The notes: a model not told the origin generated them from the letters alone. A stretch of DNA of 64,000 bases from Xanthomonas prunicola (GCF_002846205.1 NZ_PHKV01000001.1:868001-932000), one strand, 5' to 3'. Counted from the stretch's first letter, positions 46,333 through 56,148 are shown. Numbers and translations: made by a program.

Positions 46333-49104
46333 ATGCTCAAGCCTGTTGCGCTGCTCACTCCGCGCCCGTCACCGTCGCGCGACCATGTCATTCCTGATTG
46401 GCTGCTTGCCGGCAAGCTTGAGCCACCGCTGCTGCGCACCGATGCTGTCGTGCGTGGCGTGCTGCTGGCTGCACTGGATCAAGCGCAGGCACGCCCACTG
46501 ACGCTCTTGCTCGCCCCACCCGGGTTCGGCAAGACCACACTGCTGGCGCAGTGGCATGCGCAACGGAGCGCATGCGAGCCGGGTGCGGTGGCATGGCTGT
46601 CGCTGGACGAAGAAGATGCCGATGCCGCGCGTTTTCTCGGCCATCTTGCACTGGCGTTACAAAGCGCAGGCGCCGACCACACGCTGTGCGCCGCAATCTT
46701 GCATAACCGCGACCAGGATCCGCGAGAAGCGGCGGCGCTGTTGATCCGCGCCTTGCGCACCGCGCCGCGCCGCATCAGCGTGATTCTCGACGACTACGAC
46801 CGGCTCGGCAGCAGCCACATCGATGAATTGGTGCTGCGCTTGATCGAGCACAGCGGTGGGCGTTTGCATCTCGTGCTCGCCACCCGCCGCGTGCCCAACC
46901 TGCCGTTGGCACGGCTGGATCTGCAAGCCCAGCTCAGCCGCATCGGCAGCACGCAACTGGCGCTTGACGATGTTGAAGCACAGGCGCTGCTCGGCCCGCA
47001 CGTGCCAGCACCGGTGGTGGACGAATTGCGCCGCTACACCGAAGGCTGGCCGGTGGCGCTGCAACTCGCGCGGCTGTGGCTGGAAGGCGACGTCCAACGG
47101 CAGCAGGAGGTTGCGGCACGTTTCTCCGGGCGCAACGCGCAGATTGCGGCATATCTGGCCGAACAGGTGGTCAACGATCTGGACGCGGACACCCGCGACC
47201 TGCTGCTGCGCACCAGCCCGCTGGAACGCATTAACGCCGCGCTCGCCGATGCCGTGCGCCAGCGCGAGGACAGCGGCCGCTTGCTGGCACGGCTGGAGCA
47301 TTTCCACGGCTTGCTGGTGCCGCTGGATGGCGAGCGCGAATGGTTCCGCTATCACCCGCTGTTTGCCGACTTCCTACAGCAACTGCTCGACCGCGAACAT
47401 CCCGGACACAGCGTGCAGCTGCATCAGCGCGCGGCGCGCTGGTTCGGCGACCATCAGCATCTGGCCGAAGCGGTGCGCCATGCCTCGCGCGGCGACTGCG
47501 GTGATCTTGCCGCCAGCTACATCGCACGCGCCGGCACATGGCAACTGCTGTTGACCCACGGCACGCATGAAGTGCGTGCGCTGCTGCGCCATTTCGATCA
47601 CCGCACCATCCGCGACACGCCTGCGTTGAATCTCACCCAGGCGCACCTGCATGTAAAGCTTGGCGAGTTCAGTCACGCACGGATGTTGCTGGAGCGCTTT
47701 CGCGATTTTCCCGCTGCGCTACGCGAGCCGCTGCAGCGCGATTACACCGTGATGGTAGCGCTGCTGCGCGACCGTCTGGACGAGATCTGCGGCAATCCGC
47801 ATGGTCTGACCCAGATTGCTGCCCAGGCCGGCGCACTGGATGAAGACGACCATCTCGGCCGCGGCATGTTGCTATGCATCTGCGCAACCACCGCGATCGC
47901 GCAAGGCGCCTTCGCAGTTGCCGAGCGCTACGCACTCAACGCGCGCGACGCGATGCAGCGCGGCGGCAGCGATCTGGGCGCAAGCCAGGCAGCGCTGTCG
48001 CTGGGCCAGAGCCTGTTCTATCGCGGCCGGCTCAGCGATGCGGAAGCCTGCTACCAGCAGGCGCTGAGTTGGTGTGCACGTACGCCGCAACTGGATCGCG
48101 TGCTGGAAGCCGCCGCGCAATGCTTGCTTGCGCAATTGCATTACGAACGCGGCCACCACGACGACGCCGCCGATCTGTTGCATCCAGCACTGGAATTGCT
48201 GGAACAACACGATGGCGGTATGGACGTGCTGGCCGCCGGATACGGCACCGCATTGGGTTTGGAACGCGTGCGCGACCACAGCGGACGCAGTGCGTTGCTG
48301 TTGCTGGAGCATACCGAGCAGATTGCGCACGGACGCAAGCTGGCGCGTTTGTCGGAACTGGCTACCGCATGGCGGTTGATGCTGTTGCTTGAACATCCAG
48401 GCAACGCCGCCATCGATGTGCTGATCGCACGCACCGGCGGCGAATCCGGCCTGGCGCACACCTTGCGCTCGCCACACCGCTGGCACGATCGCGCTGCGAT
48501 GGGATTCGCGCTGGCGCGCTGGCATCGCCTGGCCGGGCGCAGCAGCGCGGCGCTCACTATTCTGGGACAGCTAGAGCAGGCCTGCCTGGCCAACGACAAT
48601 GCCTGGCATCTGGCACGTACCCGTGCGCGGATTGCGCTGGTACTGCAGCAACGCGGCGAGCTGGTTGCCGCCCTGCCGCATCTGTACAGCGCGCTGGACC
48701 ATGTCGCACTCACGCAAAGCTGGCAGGCCATCGTGGAATTGGGCTTGCCGGCCAAAGCAATGCTACGTTCGCTACGCCAACACGATCCGCACACCGTTGG
48801 CGGCACCACGCGCGCCTTGACCATCCAGGCCTTGCTGGAACGCCTCAGCGGCGATGACGACCCAGCCGGCGACATTTTCAGCGAGCGCGAACTGGAAGTG
48901 CTGGCGCAACTGGCGCGCGGCTACTCCAACAAGCAGATCGCACGCTGCCTGCATCTGTCGGAAAACACGGTCAAATTCCATCTGAAAAACCTGTACCGCA
49001 AGCTCGACGCACGCAGCCGCGAAAGCGCGCTGGCGCAGGCATTGCAGCGCGGATTGTTGCGTGCAGGTGACCCGCATGCAGCTCAGGGCACGCTACCTGA
49101 CTGA
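46333..49104 (+). CDS. MalT-like LuxR-family ATP-dependent transcriptional regulator
   Basis: 923-residue signal-transduction ATPase of the LAL/MalT type. The Walker A loop GFGKTT is at residues 64-69 after APP, followed by ILDDYDRL (Walker B). The centre (about 350-800) is an alpha-solenoid of TPR-like helices that usually binds the inducer and partner proteins. The last 70 residues form a LuxR helix-turn-helix (FSERELEVLAQLARGYSNKQIARCL and LSENTVKFHLKNLYRKL). Such proteins need ATP plus an inducer to activate transcription. It is convergent with azurin, the last gene of the envelope oxidation block, and is the best candidate regulator for that block and its TonB receptor. Confidence 0.88.
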   Translation: MLKPVALLTPRPSPSRDHVIPDWLLAGKLEPPLLRTDAVVRGVLLAALDQAQARPLTLLLAPPGFGKTTLLAQWHAQRSACEPGAVAWLSLDEEDADAARFLGHLALALQSAGADHTLCAAILHNRDQDPREAAALLIRALRTAPRRISVILDDYDRLGSSHIDELVLRLIEHSGGRLHLVLATRRVPNLPLARLDLQAQLSRIGSTQLALDDVEAQALLGPHVPAPVVDELRRYTEGWPVALQLARLWLEGDVQRQQEVAARFSGRNAQIAAYLAEQVVNDLDADTRDLLLRTSPLERINAALADAVRQREDSGRLLARLEHFHGLLVPLDGEREWFRYHPLFADFLQQLLDREHPGHSVQLHQRAARWFGDHQHLAEAVRHASRGDCGDLAASYIARAGTWQLLLTHGTHEVRALLRHFDHRTIRDTPALNLTQAHLHVKLGEFSHARMLLERFRDFPAALREPLQRDYTVMVALLRDRLDEICGNPHGLTQIAAQAGALDEDDHLGRGMLLCICATTAIAQGAFAVAERYALNARDAMQRGGSDLGASQAALSLGQSLFYRGRLSDAEACYQQALSWCARTPQLDRVLEAAAQCLLAQLHYERGHHDDAADLLHPALELLEQHDGGMDVLAAGYGTALGLERVRDHSGRSALLLLEHTEQIAHGRKLARLSELATAWRLMLLLEHPGNAAIDVLIARTGGESGLAHTLRSPHRWHDRAAMGFALARWHRLAGRSSAALTILGQLEQACLANDNAWHLARTRARIALVLQQRGELVAALPHLYSALDHVALTQSWQAIVELGLPAKAMLRSLRQHDPHTVGGTTRALTIQALLERLSGDDDPAGDIFSERELEVLAQLARGYSNKQIARCLHLSENTVKFHLKNLYRKLDARSRESALAQALQRGLLRAGDPHAAQGTLPD

Positions 49105-49320
49105 TCAGCAGCCAGATGCATCCCCACATTCAACGCAGCGCTGCACGTGTGGCGGCCAGACTTGAAGCGGCTAAAAAACCTCGCGAGCAATCGTCAGGTG
49201 GGCGTGGACGGCGCGCTCAGAACCGCAAAGGCCGCGTGATACATACCGGCCGCGCCCGCCTGGCGATGAGCGCAGTCGTTGTGCTAGCTGCTCTTCATAG
49301 GGCTGACCGACGAGCACGCA

Positions 49321-49770
49321 TCACCCGAAACTCAGCGTGCCCTTCATCATCGCCCAGTGCCCGGGGAACGAGCAGAAGAAGGTGTAGTCGGCGCCCTTGC
49401 TCAGCTTGCTGGTGGGAAAGCTCACCGTGGTGCTGTCACCGCCACCGATCACCTTGGTGTGCGCAATCACCCGCGCGTCGGCCTTGGGAAGATAACTGTC
49501 GGCGATGGTCGAGCGTACGCCGGCGTTGGCCACCGCCTGGAAATCGGCAGACTTGGTCAATACCCAGTTGTGCCCCATCACCGTGGCAGCCATCTTGCCG
49601 GAATGCTTGAGCGTGAGCTCCACCTGCGTGCAATCGGGCGCAAGCTTGATCGCGCTCTGGTCGAACTTCATCTGATCGTTGCCGGTGATGGTCACCGCGC
49701 ACGTCCGTGCCCATGCCGAAGGCGCCATCAGCGCCAGCACACACACGGCAATTGTGGAAAACAGCTTCAA
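49321..49770 (-). CDS. Azurin (blue copper protein)
   Basis: 149-residue periplasmic cupredoxin. Signal cleavage between A21 and R22 places the first disulfide cysteine at mature position 3, as in known azurins. Copper ligands by family pattern are H67 (GHNW), C133, H138 and M142 (CSFPGHWAMMKG). It carries electrons between cytochromes and reductases in the periplasm. It is transcribed in the same direction as the aminotransferase/RidA/cytochrome/oxidase genes but separated by 211 bases holding a compound palindrome (49894-49919), so it may have its own promoter. Confidence 0.95.
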   Translation of the reverse strand: MKLFSTIAVCVLALMAPSAWARTCAVTITGNDQMKFDQSAIKLAPDCTQVELTLKHSGKMAATVMGHNWVLTKSADFQAVANAGVRSTIADSYLPKADARVIAHTKVIGGGDSTTVSFPTSKLSKGADYTFFCSFPGHWAMMKGTLSFG

Positions 49771-49981
49771 GAGAACACTCCTGCGTTAGGAAATTGCAGC
49801 ACATCGCACGCGCCGCGCCGCTGCAACAGCGAGGTGGTGAGACGTGCTGATAGTGCCAGAGTAACGCGCGGTCGCAATCAACAGTGCATCACGCGCGAGC
49901 CCACTGCAGTGCACTCGCGTATCGACCAAGGATGCGGAGAGGTTTGCTGACTGCAAGCAAACCCTCCAACGCACGCCAACC

Positions 49982-51196
49982 TCACGCGTAACGGAAAAAC
50001 GCATCCATCGGATCTTCCGCAACCGAAGCAATGGCAGGAACCGGCAGCGGACCACGTTTGCCTGCGATCACCTGCACGAACGCCTGCTTGAAGCGCGCCA
50101 TCTCCGCTTCCGTGCCCACGGTGATGCGCGACCAGGTTGGCCACACCGGCCAGCTACGGCCGATGAACACGCCGTGGGTGGCCATATCGTCCTTGAAGCC
50201 AATCGCCGGCCGCTCCACATCGACCATGAAGCAGTTGCTCTCCGAGGCGGTGCAGGCATAACCCTGCTTGCCGAGAAAGTCCATCACATCCTTACGGATT
50301 GCAGCCGTGCGTGCGCGCCGCTGCGGCACCAGCACCGGATCGCGCAGGCTAGCCAGCCCTGCAGCAGCAGCGGTGACCGGCAAGCTGTTGACGCTGTAGA
50401 ACTTCAACTTGGCCAATAAGTCCGGGCGCGCCGCCGCATAACCCAGACGAATACCGGCCATGCCATAGAGTTTGGAGAACGTGCGCAACACCACCACATC
50501 TTCGCCGGCGGCGACCATGTCGACCATGCTGCGCGTGCTTTGCGCAAAGTGGATATACGCCTCATCCACCACCAACACGCTGCCTTTGGGCTTGTGCGCC
50601 AAGGCGTAGTCCAGATCCTTGCGTGCGGTGACCGAGCCCGTTGGATTGTTGGGGTTGCAGATGTAGATCACGCCCGCGTTGGCATCGGCGGCGCACATCG
50701 CCTGCACATCGTGCGAAAAGTCCTTGCGCAACGGCACTTTGATCAAACGTGCGCCATTGCGGGTTGCAGCACGCCAGCCGGATTCGTAGGTGGGGTCGGC
50801 GGTGACCAACGCAGCGCTGGGCGAAGTGAACGCCAGCATCGTGTAGTCGAGCGGCTCGGTGGACCCGGCATACGCCATCAGGTGATCGACCGGCAGCTTG
50901 AGTTCGGCGGCCAATGTGGTCATCAATTCCATCTGTACCTCGCGCAGGTAACGCCCGCCTTGCGGCGCAATCTGCGCGATGGCTTTCACTGCGGCAGCAG
51001 ACGGTCCATCCGGAAATTCATTGGAGTCGATCATCACCGGTGCCAATGCCGTTGCCGTTGCCGTTGCCGGTGTCGGCGCGATGGCTGCCGAGCGTTCGAC
51101 GGCACTGGCCAGCAAGGGCAAGCTGCCTGCACCGGCGGCGCCGGCAAACAGTGCGGAGTCGCGCAGAAACGTGCGGCGCGAAAGAGCAGTTTTCAT
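49982..51196 (-). CDS. Tat-exported PLP aminotransferase (HisC-like fold type I)
   Basis: 404-residue class I/II aminotransferase resembling histidinol-phosphate aminotransferases, but with a twin-arginine signal peptide (RRTFLR at 7-12, hydrophobic run, cleavage near LASA). PLP features: YAGSTEPLDYTML, YICNPNNPTG, VVDEAYIHF and the Schiff-base lysine in RTFSKLYGMAGIRLGY; a late arginine (SRITVG) should bind the carboxylate. Export of a folded PLP enzyme is unusual and consistent with Tat. A linker of alternating A-T residues is encoded by a GCCGTT-type hexamer repeat at 51042-51071. It follows RidA by 30 bases and likely transaminates the amino or keto product of the oxidase. Confidence 0.85.
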   Translation of the reverse strand: MKTALSRRTFLRDSALFAGAAGAGSLPLLASAVERSAAIAPTPATATATALAPVMIDSNEFPDGPSAAAVKAIAQIAPQGGRYLREVQMELMTTLAAELKLPVDHLMAYAGSTEPLDYTMLAFTSPSAALVTADPTYESGWRAATRNGARLIKVPLRKDFSHDVQAMCAADANAGVIYICNPNNPTGSVTARKDLDYALAHKPKGSVLVVDEAYIHFAQSTRSMVDMVAAGEDVVVLRTFSKLYGMAGIRLGYAAARPDLLAKLKFYSVNSLPVTAAAAGLASLRDPVLVPQRRARTAAIRKDVMDFLGKQGYACTASESNCFMVDVERPAIGFKDDMATHGVFIGRSWPVWPTWSRITVGTEAEMARFKQAFVQVIAGKRGPLPVPAIASVAEDPMDAFFRYA

Positions 51197-51226
51197 GACA
51201 ACCTCCAGCAGGATGACGACGCGGAC

Positions 51227-51730
51227 TCAGGGACGCACAGCGACAACTTCGATCTCGACCCGGTACAGCGGGTTACCCAATGCAGCGATCTGGAACGCCG
51301 AGCGCGCCGGCAGGTTGGGTTGCTCCTTGGTACCGAAGAACTGGCGATACCCTTCCATGAAACCGTTGAAATCCATCTTGCCGCCCATTGCCGGATCACC
51401 CACCAGGAACACCTGCATCTTCACTACATCACCCATGCCCAACCCAAGCGTGGCCAGCTGCTGCTTGATCTGGTTCAACACGCTCACCGTTTGCGCCTTC
51501 GTGTCGCCATAGGCAGCAGCGGAATCTTTCGGTGCGCTGGTATCGATCACCGCTGGCACCTTGCCGCTGACGTACACCGTGGCCTTGCCGGCGGGAATTT
51601 CCACAGCGGCGGCAATGGGAAAGTCGCTATTGGGAATCTTGTGGCGGATCACCTCGGCGGCCTGCGCGGCGCCGAGACTGGCAGAGCACAGCACTGCAGC
51701 GGTGAGAACGGTCGTCATGGAACGGAGCAT
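51227..51730 (-). CDS. Exported RidA-family imine deaminase
   Basis: 167 residues; a signal peptide (cleavage after AQA-A, about residue 24) precedes a full RidA/YjgF/UK114 fold. The catalytic-site arginine corresponds to R143 (PARSAFQI), and the C-terminal strand VEIEVVAV is typical. RidA proteins hydrolyse reactive enamine/imine products of PLP and flavin enzymes. Almost all studied RidAs are cytosolic; this one should be periplasmic, beside a flavin amine oxidase that would make imines there. Gap to the cytochrome gene is 23 bases. Confidence 0.87.
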   Translation of the reverse strand: MLRSMTTVLTAAVLCSASLGAAQAAEVIRHKIPNSDFPIAAAVEIPAGKATVYVSGKVPAVIDTSAPKDSAAAYGDTKAQTVSVLNQIKQQLATLGLGMGDVVKMQVFLVGDPAMGGKMDFNGFMEGYRQFFGTKEQPNLPARSAFQIAALGNPLYRVEIEVVAVRP

Positions 51731-51753
51731 GGCAATTCCTTGTATGGGAAAAA

Positions 51754-52179
51754 TCAGTGGCGTAACGATGTGACATCGTCGATGGTGACGCGCTCGGCAT
51801 AGTCGTTACCGAAGTGAGTCCTCACGTAGCTCACCACTTCGGCAACCTGGCGGTCGTCGAGCATGTCGCCGAAACCCGGCATGCCCGCGTGGCCGTCGAG
51901 CACCATCATGGTCACGTACGGGCCGGCTGCCAGTTTGGGGTTGCCGGCAAGCGCAGGATAGTCGCCAGCGCCCTGCGCGCCACGCCCGGACGGCATATGG
52001 CAGCCCTGGCAGATCGCTTGATACACATCCTGACCGGAGGCTTTGGCGAACCCCTGCTGCGGAAACAGCTGCGTGGCATCGGAGCTTTGCGCCTGCGCAT
52101 CGTGCACGGTGGGCGGCAGCAACAACGCAAGCATGGCCAGCGCAACGGTGGCACCGCACACTCGTGGCAACAGACTCAT
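51754..52179 (-). CDS. Exported class I cytochrome c
   Basis: 141 residues with a signal peptide (cleavage after AQA-Q31) and a single heme motif CQGCH at 57-61; a GMPGFG motif gives the likely sixth ligand M100. The ATG overlaps the amine oxidase stop (ATGA), so it is made in step with that enzyme. The obvious role is electron acceptor for the flavin enzyme. The monoheme type resembles subunits paired with periplasmic dehydrogenases. Confidence 0.9.
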   Translation of the reverse strand: MSLLPRVCGATVALAMLALLLPPTVHDAQAQSSDATQLFPQQGFAKASGQDVYQAICQGCHMPSGRGAQGAGDYPALAGNPKLAAGPYVTMMVLDGHAGMPGFGDMLDDRQVAEVVSYVRTHFGNDYAERVTIDDVTSLRH

Positions 52180-53783
52180 GCGGGTGCTCCTCCGGCAATG
52201 ACCTTGCGATGCAGGCGGCCGACGACATCGTGCGCCGACAGAATCGCGCCCTCCTGCCAGGCCGGAATGTAGGACACGTGCTCACCAGCCAGGGCCAGCC
52301 GCCCGTCGATCTGGCACAGCGGGGTGTAGTGCTCAGCACGCGCCTGTTCGCTCCACATGCCGAAGCAACCATGCGTAAACGGAACGCGGTGCCAGCCGAC
52401 TGCGATGCCGTTTTCGAATTCGCGCGGATACTGCGGATGCAACTGCGTGCCGTATTCCACCGCCTTGCGCACGCGCTGCTCCGGCGTCATCGCGGTGAAC
52501 TGGTACGCATCCAGTCCCCACGCATAGGCGCCGAGCAGCACGCCTTTGCCGGAGCTGTGGTAGTTGGTGCTGGGGTAACTGATCAAGGTGATCGGCAGGT
52601 CGGTATAGCTGATGCCGCCATAGATCGCTTCGTCTTCTTCCCAAAACCGGCGCTTGAATTGCAGGCCCACTTTCACCGACGCCGCATACGGTACCTTGCC
52701 GATCGCCGTGGTCATCGCATCGCTGGCGGTGACTGGAATGCGGCTGAGCACCGACAGTGGAATCGTGCAGATGCACCAGTCGGCACTGGCGATGCGTTCT
52801 TCGCCGCCGCGCGCAGCGTCCTGCCAGGACACGCGCACGCCGCTGCCGTCCTGATCGATCTTGGTGACCTTGGCGTTATAGATGATGGCATCGCCAAGTT
52901 GACGTGCGAACGCCTTGCCGATCTGGTCCATGCCCCCCACCGGCTGGAACATGGTGGTCTGCATCTCATAGTTATTGCCGGCTGCCAACGTGGTCCAGAG
53001 GCGTGAGCGCAGCACGTCCTGCACGCTGAAAGGATCGGAGAATTCCGGCTTGCCCGACAGCCCACCACCGGGGTAACGCGCGAAGCCACGCCGCTCGCTG
53101 CTGTCCTTGCCTTTGACATAGCCGAACTTCTGATCGAGCGCGCCCCAGGTGCGCAGGGATTCGAGCAACACCTCCTGATCTTCGCGACTGACCATCTTGT
53201 CCAGGGCGTGTTGCTGCGTGCACTTGGCCAGCAACTCGGACACATGGCCCTTGTAATCGGCATCGATGGCACGGAAGCGCTGTGGCTTGCCGCCGAAGCC
53301 TTTTTCGCTATGCAGTAGCGCGTTGTAATTCACCTGATTGAAGGCTTCCAGCGCCACGCCCAATTGCTTGCAGTAACTCAGCACTGCCTTGTGGTGGTGC
53401 GGAATGCGCCAGGGCCCCGGATTCAGATACAAGCCGTCGTCGAACTGGCAATGCTGCGCGGCACCGCCCAACTCGGTGTAGCGGTCGCCGCCGCGCAGGG
53501 TCCAGTTACGCCCGCCGGGGCGGTCGTTGTATTCGAGCAGCTGCACACGGTAACCGGCCTTGCGCAACTCGAAGGCCGCGCTCATGCCGGCCAGCCCGGC
53601 CCCGAGGATCAAGACCGACGCCCCCTTGGGGTCGCCATCCAGTTGCAGTGGGCCTTTGAAGTTGGATTCGGCGGCCATGCCCAGGCTGCTCATCGCCTGA
53701 TACATCATTGCGCCGCCGGCGGTCATGCCGATGCGCGCCAGCAATTGCCGCCGCGTCATCGCTCCCGTGTGATTGCCTTGCAT
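52176..53783 (-). CDS. Tat-exported flavin amine/L-amino-acid oxidase
   Basis: 535-residue FAD amine oxidase (monoamine oxidase/LAAO family). A Tat signal (TRRQLLARIG, RR at 11-12) precedes the dinucleotide motif VLILGAGLAGMSAAFELRKAG (GAGLAG at 61-66), followed by NDRPGGRNWTLRGG and YTELGG, and the C-terminal flavin motif LALAGEHVSYIPAWQEGAILSAHD. Start 53783 gives a normal Tat peptide; a longer ORF start lacks one. It should deaminate an amine or amino acid to an imine outside the cytoplasm. The overlapped cytochrome c suggests a dehydrogenase rather than an H2O2-producing oxidase. Substrate unknown. Confidence 0.88.
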   Translation of the reverse strand: MQGNHTGAMTRRQLLARIGMTAGGAMMYQAMSSLGMAAESNFKGPLQLDGDPKGASVLILGAGLAGMSAAFELRKAGYRVQLLEYNDRPGGRNWTLRGGDRYTELGGAAQHCQFDDGLYLNPGPWRIPHHHKAVLSYCKQLGVALEAFNQVNYNALLHSEKGFGGKPQRFRAIDADYKGHVSELLAKCTQQHALDKMVSREDQEVLLESLRTWGALDQKFGYVKGKDSSERRGFARYPGGGLSGKPEFSDPFSVQDVLRSRLWTTLAAGNNYEMQTTMFQPVGGMDQIGKAFARQLGDAIIYNAKVTKIDQDGSGVRVSWQDAARGGEERIASADWCICTIPLSVLSRIPVTASDAMTTAIGKVPYAASVKVGLQFKRRFWEEDEAIYGGISYTDLPITLISYPSTNYHSSGKGVLLGAYAWGLDAYQFTAMTPEQRVRKAVEYGTQLHPQYPREFENGIAVGWHRVPFTHGCFGMWSEQARAEHYTPLCQIDGRLALAGEHVSYIPAWQEGAILSAHDVVGRLHRKVIAGGAPA

Positions 53784-53853
53784 CAACGCAATTCCCCTGG
53801 ATGTCATGGACGAAACGCACGCGGCCGGCAGGCTTGCCGGTCGCGGCTGCACC

Positions 53854-56148
53854 TCAAAATTTGTAGGCCAGGCTGGCGAACAACTGGCGCGGTGCGATCA
53901 ACTGGTAAGAACCGGAGCTTTCGTTGGGAAACACAGCTCCGATCGCATCGTCCTTGTCGAAGAGGTTGTAGACCGACAACTGCAGCCGGCCACCGGCGAG
54001 AAACCCACTGTTGTCGCCCTGATAACCAACGCTGCCGTTGACGATGAAGGTGGCATCCACCCGATCGGTATTGGGCGTGTCGCCATAGCGCGTGCCGGTG
54101 TATTTGGCATCCAGGTTGGCGAAGAAATGCTCGCCTTCCCAACCGCCGTTGACGCTGACCATCACCTTCGGCGCATCCGGCACCTCGTTGCCCTTCACCT
54201 GCACCAGGTTGCCGCTCACCGGGCCGAAGTAGTTGTCCTGGAATTCGGATGTATTCCAGGTCAACGATGCACCCAGCCGCCAGCCCGGCGCTGGTTTCCA
54301 CATGCCGGAGATTTCCGCGCCGTAGGTCTGCACGTCGCCGACATTGGCGTAGACGGTGGGCGCAACCACCAACGGGTCCGGGTCGGTGAGCGCGATGATG
54401 CGGTTTTCGTAATCGATCTTGTAGGCGGCGATATAACCGCTCCACTGCGTGGATTCGGCGCGAATGCCGATATCGATGTTGTTGGATGCTTCCGGCGCGA
54501 TATCCGGGTTGAATGCACCCGAGGTCAGCGCCAACCGCGGTGCCGAGCTGAAGTTTTCCGCGTAGTTCGCAAATACCTGCACGCCGTCGGCAAGCTGGAA
54601 GCTGGCGCCGACCTGCGGCTGGAACCAATCGCTGTTCTTGATCGTGACATCGCGGCGCATACCGACATTGAAGTCATCGAGATTGGCAATGCCGTTGTAG
54701 TCGCGTTTGACATCCAGCCCCTTGGCGCCGAACTCCATCGTCAACCGATCGTCCAGCAGGCGCAGCGTGTCCTTGATGTAGAGCTGCTTCACTTCGGTGG
54801 AGAAGTGATTGTCGTAATAGATGACGATCGGCAGTGAGCCCTTGAGTAGCGCGCCGGTGGCCGGATCCAGGTTGTACAGCGGGCGCACCTGGTCGAAGTC
54901 ATAGTTTTCGTACCACGCACCGATTTCGAGTTTGTTGTGCTCGGTCTCCCAAGACATCGCAGTGGTCACGCCGTAGCGATCGCCGCCCATGATTTCCTCG
55001 CGCCGCGTCATCGCACCGACGCGGGTGACATTGCCGTTGGCATCGACGATCTGCGGGTCGTTGATGGCGATGTCGGTGCGCCCCGGTGTGCCGGCGATGG
55101 CATCATTGTACAAGCCGGTCGCCGTGCTCGGCGGGGTTCCGCCGACGCCGTACCCGTGCTTGTTTTCGTAGTAGCCAGTGACTGTGACGCCGATCGCATC
55201 GTTGAACAGAAAATCGCCGTGCAGGCTGAGCAAGGAATCGCGCCGCCCGTTCTGCCATTCGCTGTAATGCTCGGCATCCACTTCCGGGTTGCCGGTGATG
55301 CGTTCATGGATATCCCACGCTACCGAGCCGTCGGAGTTGTACGACTGCACGTCGTAGTCCTTGCGATTGTTGTAGATCCAGCCCAGCGTCAGGCTGCCCG
55401 CCTCCCAGGCCTGGCGAATCTTGGCTTCGAAGTGATCGCTTTTTTGCGTGGCCGGCTCCATGTCCCACACCCCGCCTTGCGTGCGCGAGGCAGACAGATA
55501 GGCGCTGGGGCCGCCGTCCCACCAATCGGGTGTATCCAGGCGCACGAAGCTGCGTACCAGATCGTCCGAACCGATGGTCTGGGTGAGATTGCCGCTCCAG
55601 CTGTCGCCGCCCTTCGGTGGCAGGCTGGTGTAACGGATCGCGCCGCCGAGTGCGTGATAGGAGGGCTGGGTCACATCACCCGAACCGGCCGACACGATGA
55701 CATCGAGCAGGTTCTCGCTGGAGACGTAACGCGTAATCGGGCCGCCCTCGCGGGTGTCGAAGGTTTCGATCGGAATGCCGTCCAGCGTCACGCCGATCTG
55801 GTTGGCGGAAAAACCGCGGATCGTCATCGAATCGCCGAACTCGTACAGCCCGAATGGGTCGGTGGTCTGCACGTTCACACCGGGCAGGCTGGCCAACAGC
55901 TGCTGCGGCGCCACCCCGGGCACTTGCGCCTGCATCTCGTCAACCGAGATAGACGCGGTAGTGCGCGTGGACCCGGTGCCCACCACGCTGACCGCATCCA
56001 GCGTGCGTGTTTCCTGCGCCAGGGCGGGCAAGCCCTGTGCGCCGGCCAGCAACAAGGTCATCGACGCCAGCGTGTGGCGCGAGCGGGTGGTGGTGAGGAT
56101 GGTGGCGACCGAGGCCGCCAATCGATCGGTGTTCAGGCACTTTCGCAT
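53854..56148 (-). CDS. TonB-dependent receptor of the amine-oxidation block
   Basis: 764-residue receptor with long signal peptide (cleavage near LAQ-E), TonB box TLDAVSVVG, plug motifs VNVQTTDPFGLYEFGDSMTIRGFSANQIGVTLDGIP, and a 22-strand barrel ending LFASLAYKF. It lacks an N-terminal FecA-type signalling domain. It stands first in the same-strand series, 70 bases ahead of the oxidase start, and would bring the substrate into the periplasm. Siderophore and vitamin receptors have the same fold, so ligand is inferred from context only. Start 56148 fits the signal peptide; the longer frame runs through the promoter. Confidence 0.9.
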   Translation of the reverse strand: MRKCLNTDRLAASVATILTTTRSRHTLASMTLLLAGAQGLPALAQETRTLDAVSVVGTGSTRTTASISVDEMQAQVPGVAPQQLLASLPGVNVQTTDPFGLYEFGDSMTIRGFSANQIGVTLDGIPIETFDTREGGPITRYVSSENLLDVIVSAGSGDVTQPSYHALGGAIRYTSLPPKGGDSWSGNLTQTIGSDDLVRSFVRLDTPDWWDGGPSAYLSASRTQGGVWDMEPATQKSDHFEAKIRQAWEAGSLTLGWIYNNRKDYDVQSYNSDGSVAWDIHERITGNPEVDAEHYSEWQNGRRDSLLSLHGDFLFNDAIGVTVTGYYENKHGYGVGGTPPSTATGLYNDAIAGTPGRTDIAINDPQIVDANGNVTRVGAMTRREEIMGGDRYGVTTAMSWETEHNKLEIGAWYENYDFDQVRPLYNLDPATGALLKGSLPIVIYYDNHFSTEVKQLYIKDTLRLLDDRLTMEFGAKGLDVKRDYNGIANLDDFNVGMRRDVTIKNSDWFQPQVGASFQLADGVQVFANYAENFSSAPRLALTSGAFNPDIAPEASNNIDIGIRAESTQWSGYIAAYKIDYENRIIALTDPDPLVVAPTVYANVGDVQTYGAEISGMWKPAPGWRLGASLTWNTSEFQDNYFGPVSGNLVQVKGNEVPDAPKVMVSVNGGWEGEHFFANLDAKYTGTRYGDTPNTDRVDATFIVNGSVGYQGDNSGFLAGGRLQLSVYNLFDKDDAIGAVFPNESSGSYQLIAPRQLFASLAYKF

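Noticed and set aside
50540-51802. 420-residue frame antisense to the aminotransferase and RidA genes
   Set aside because: Contains low-complexity CRCRC stretches from the hexamer repeat; no protein-like features.
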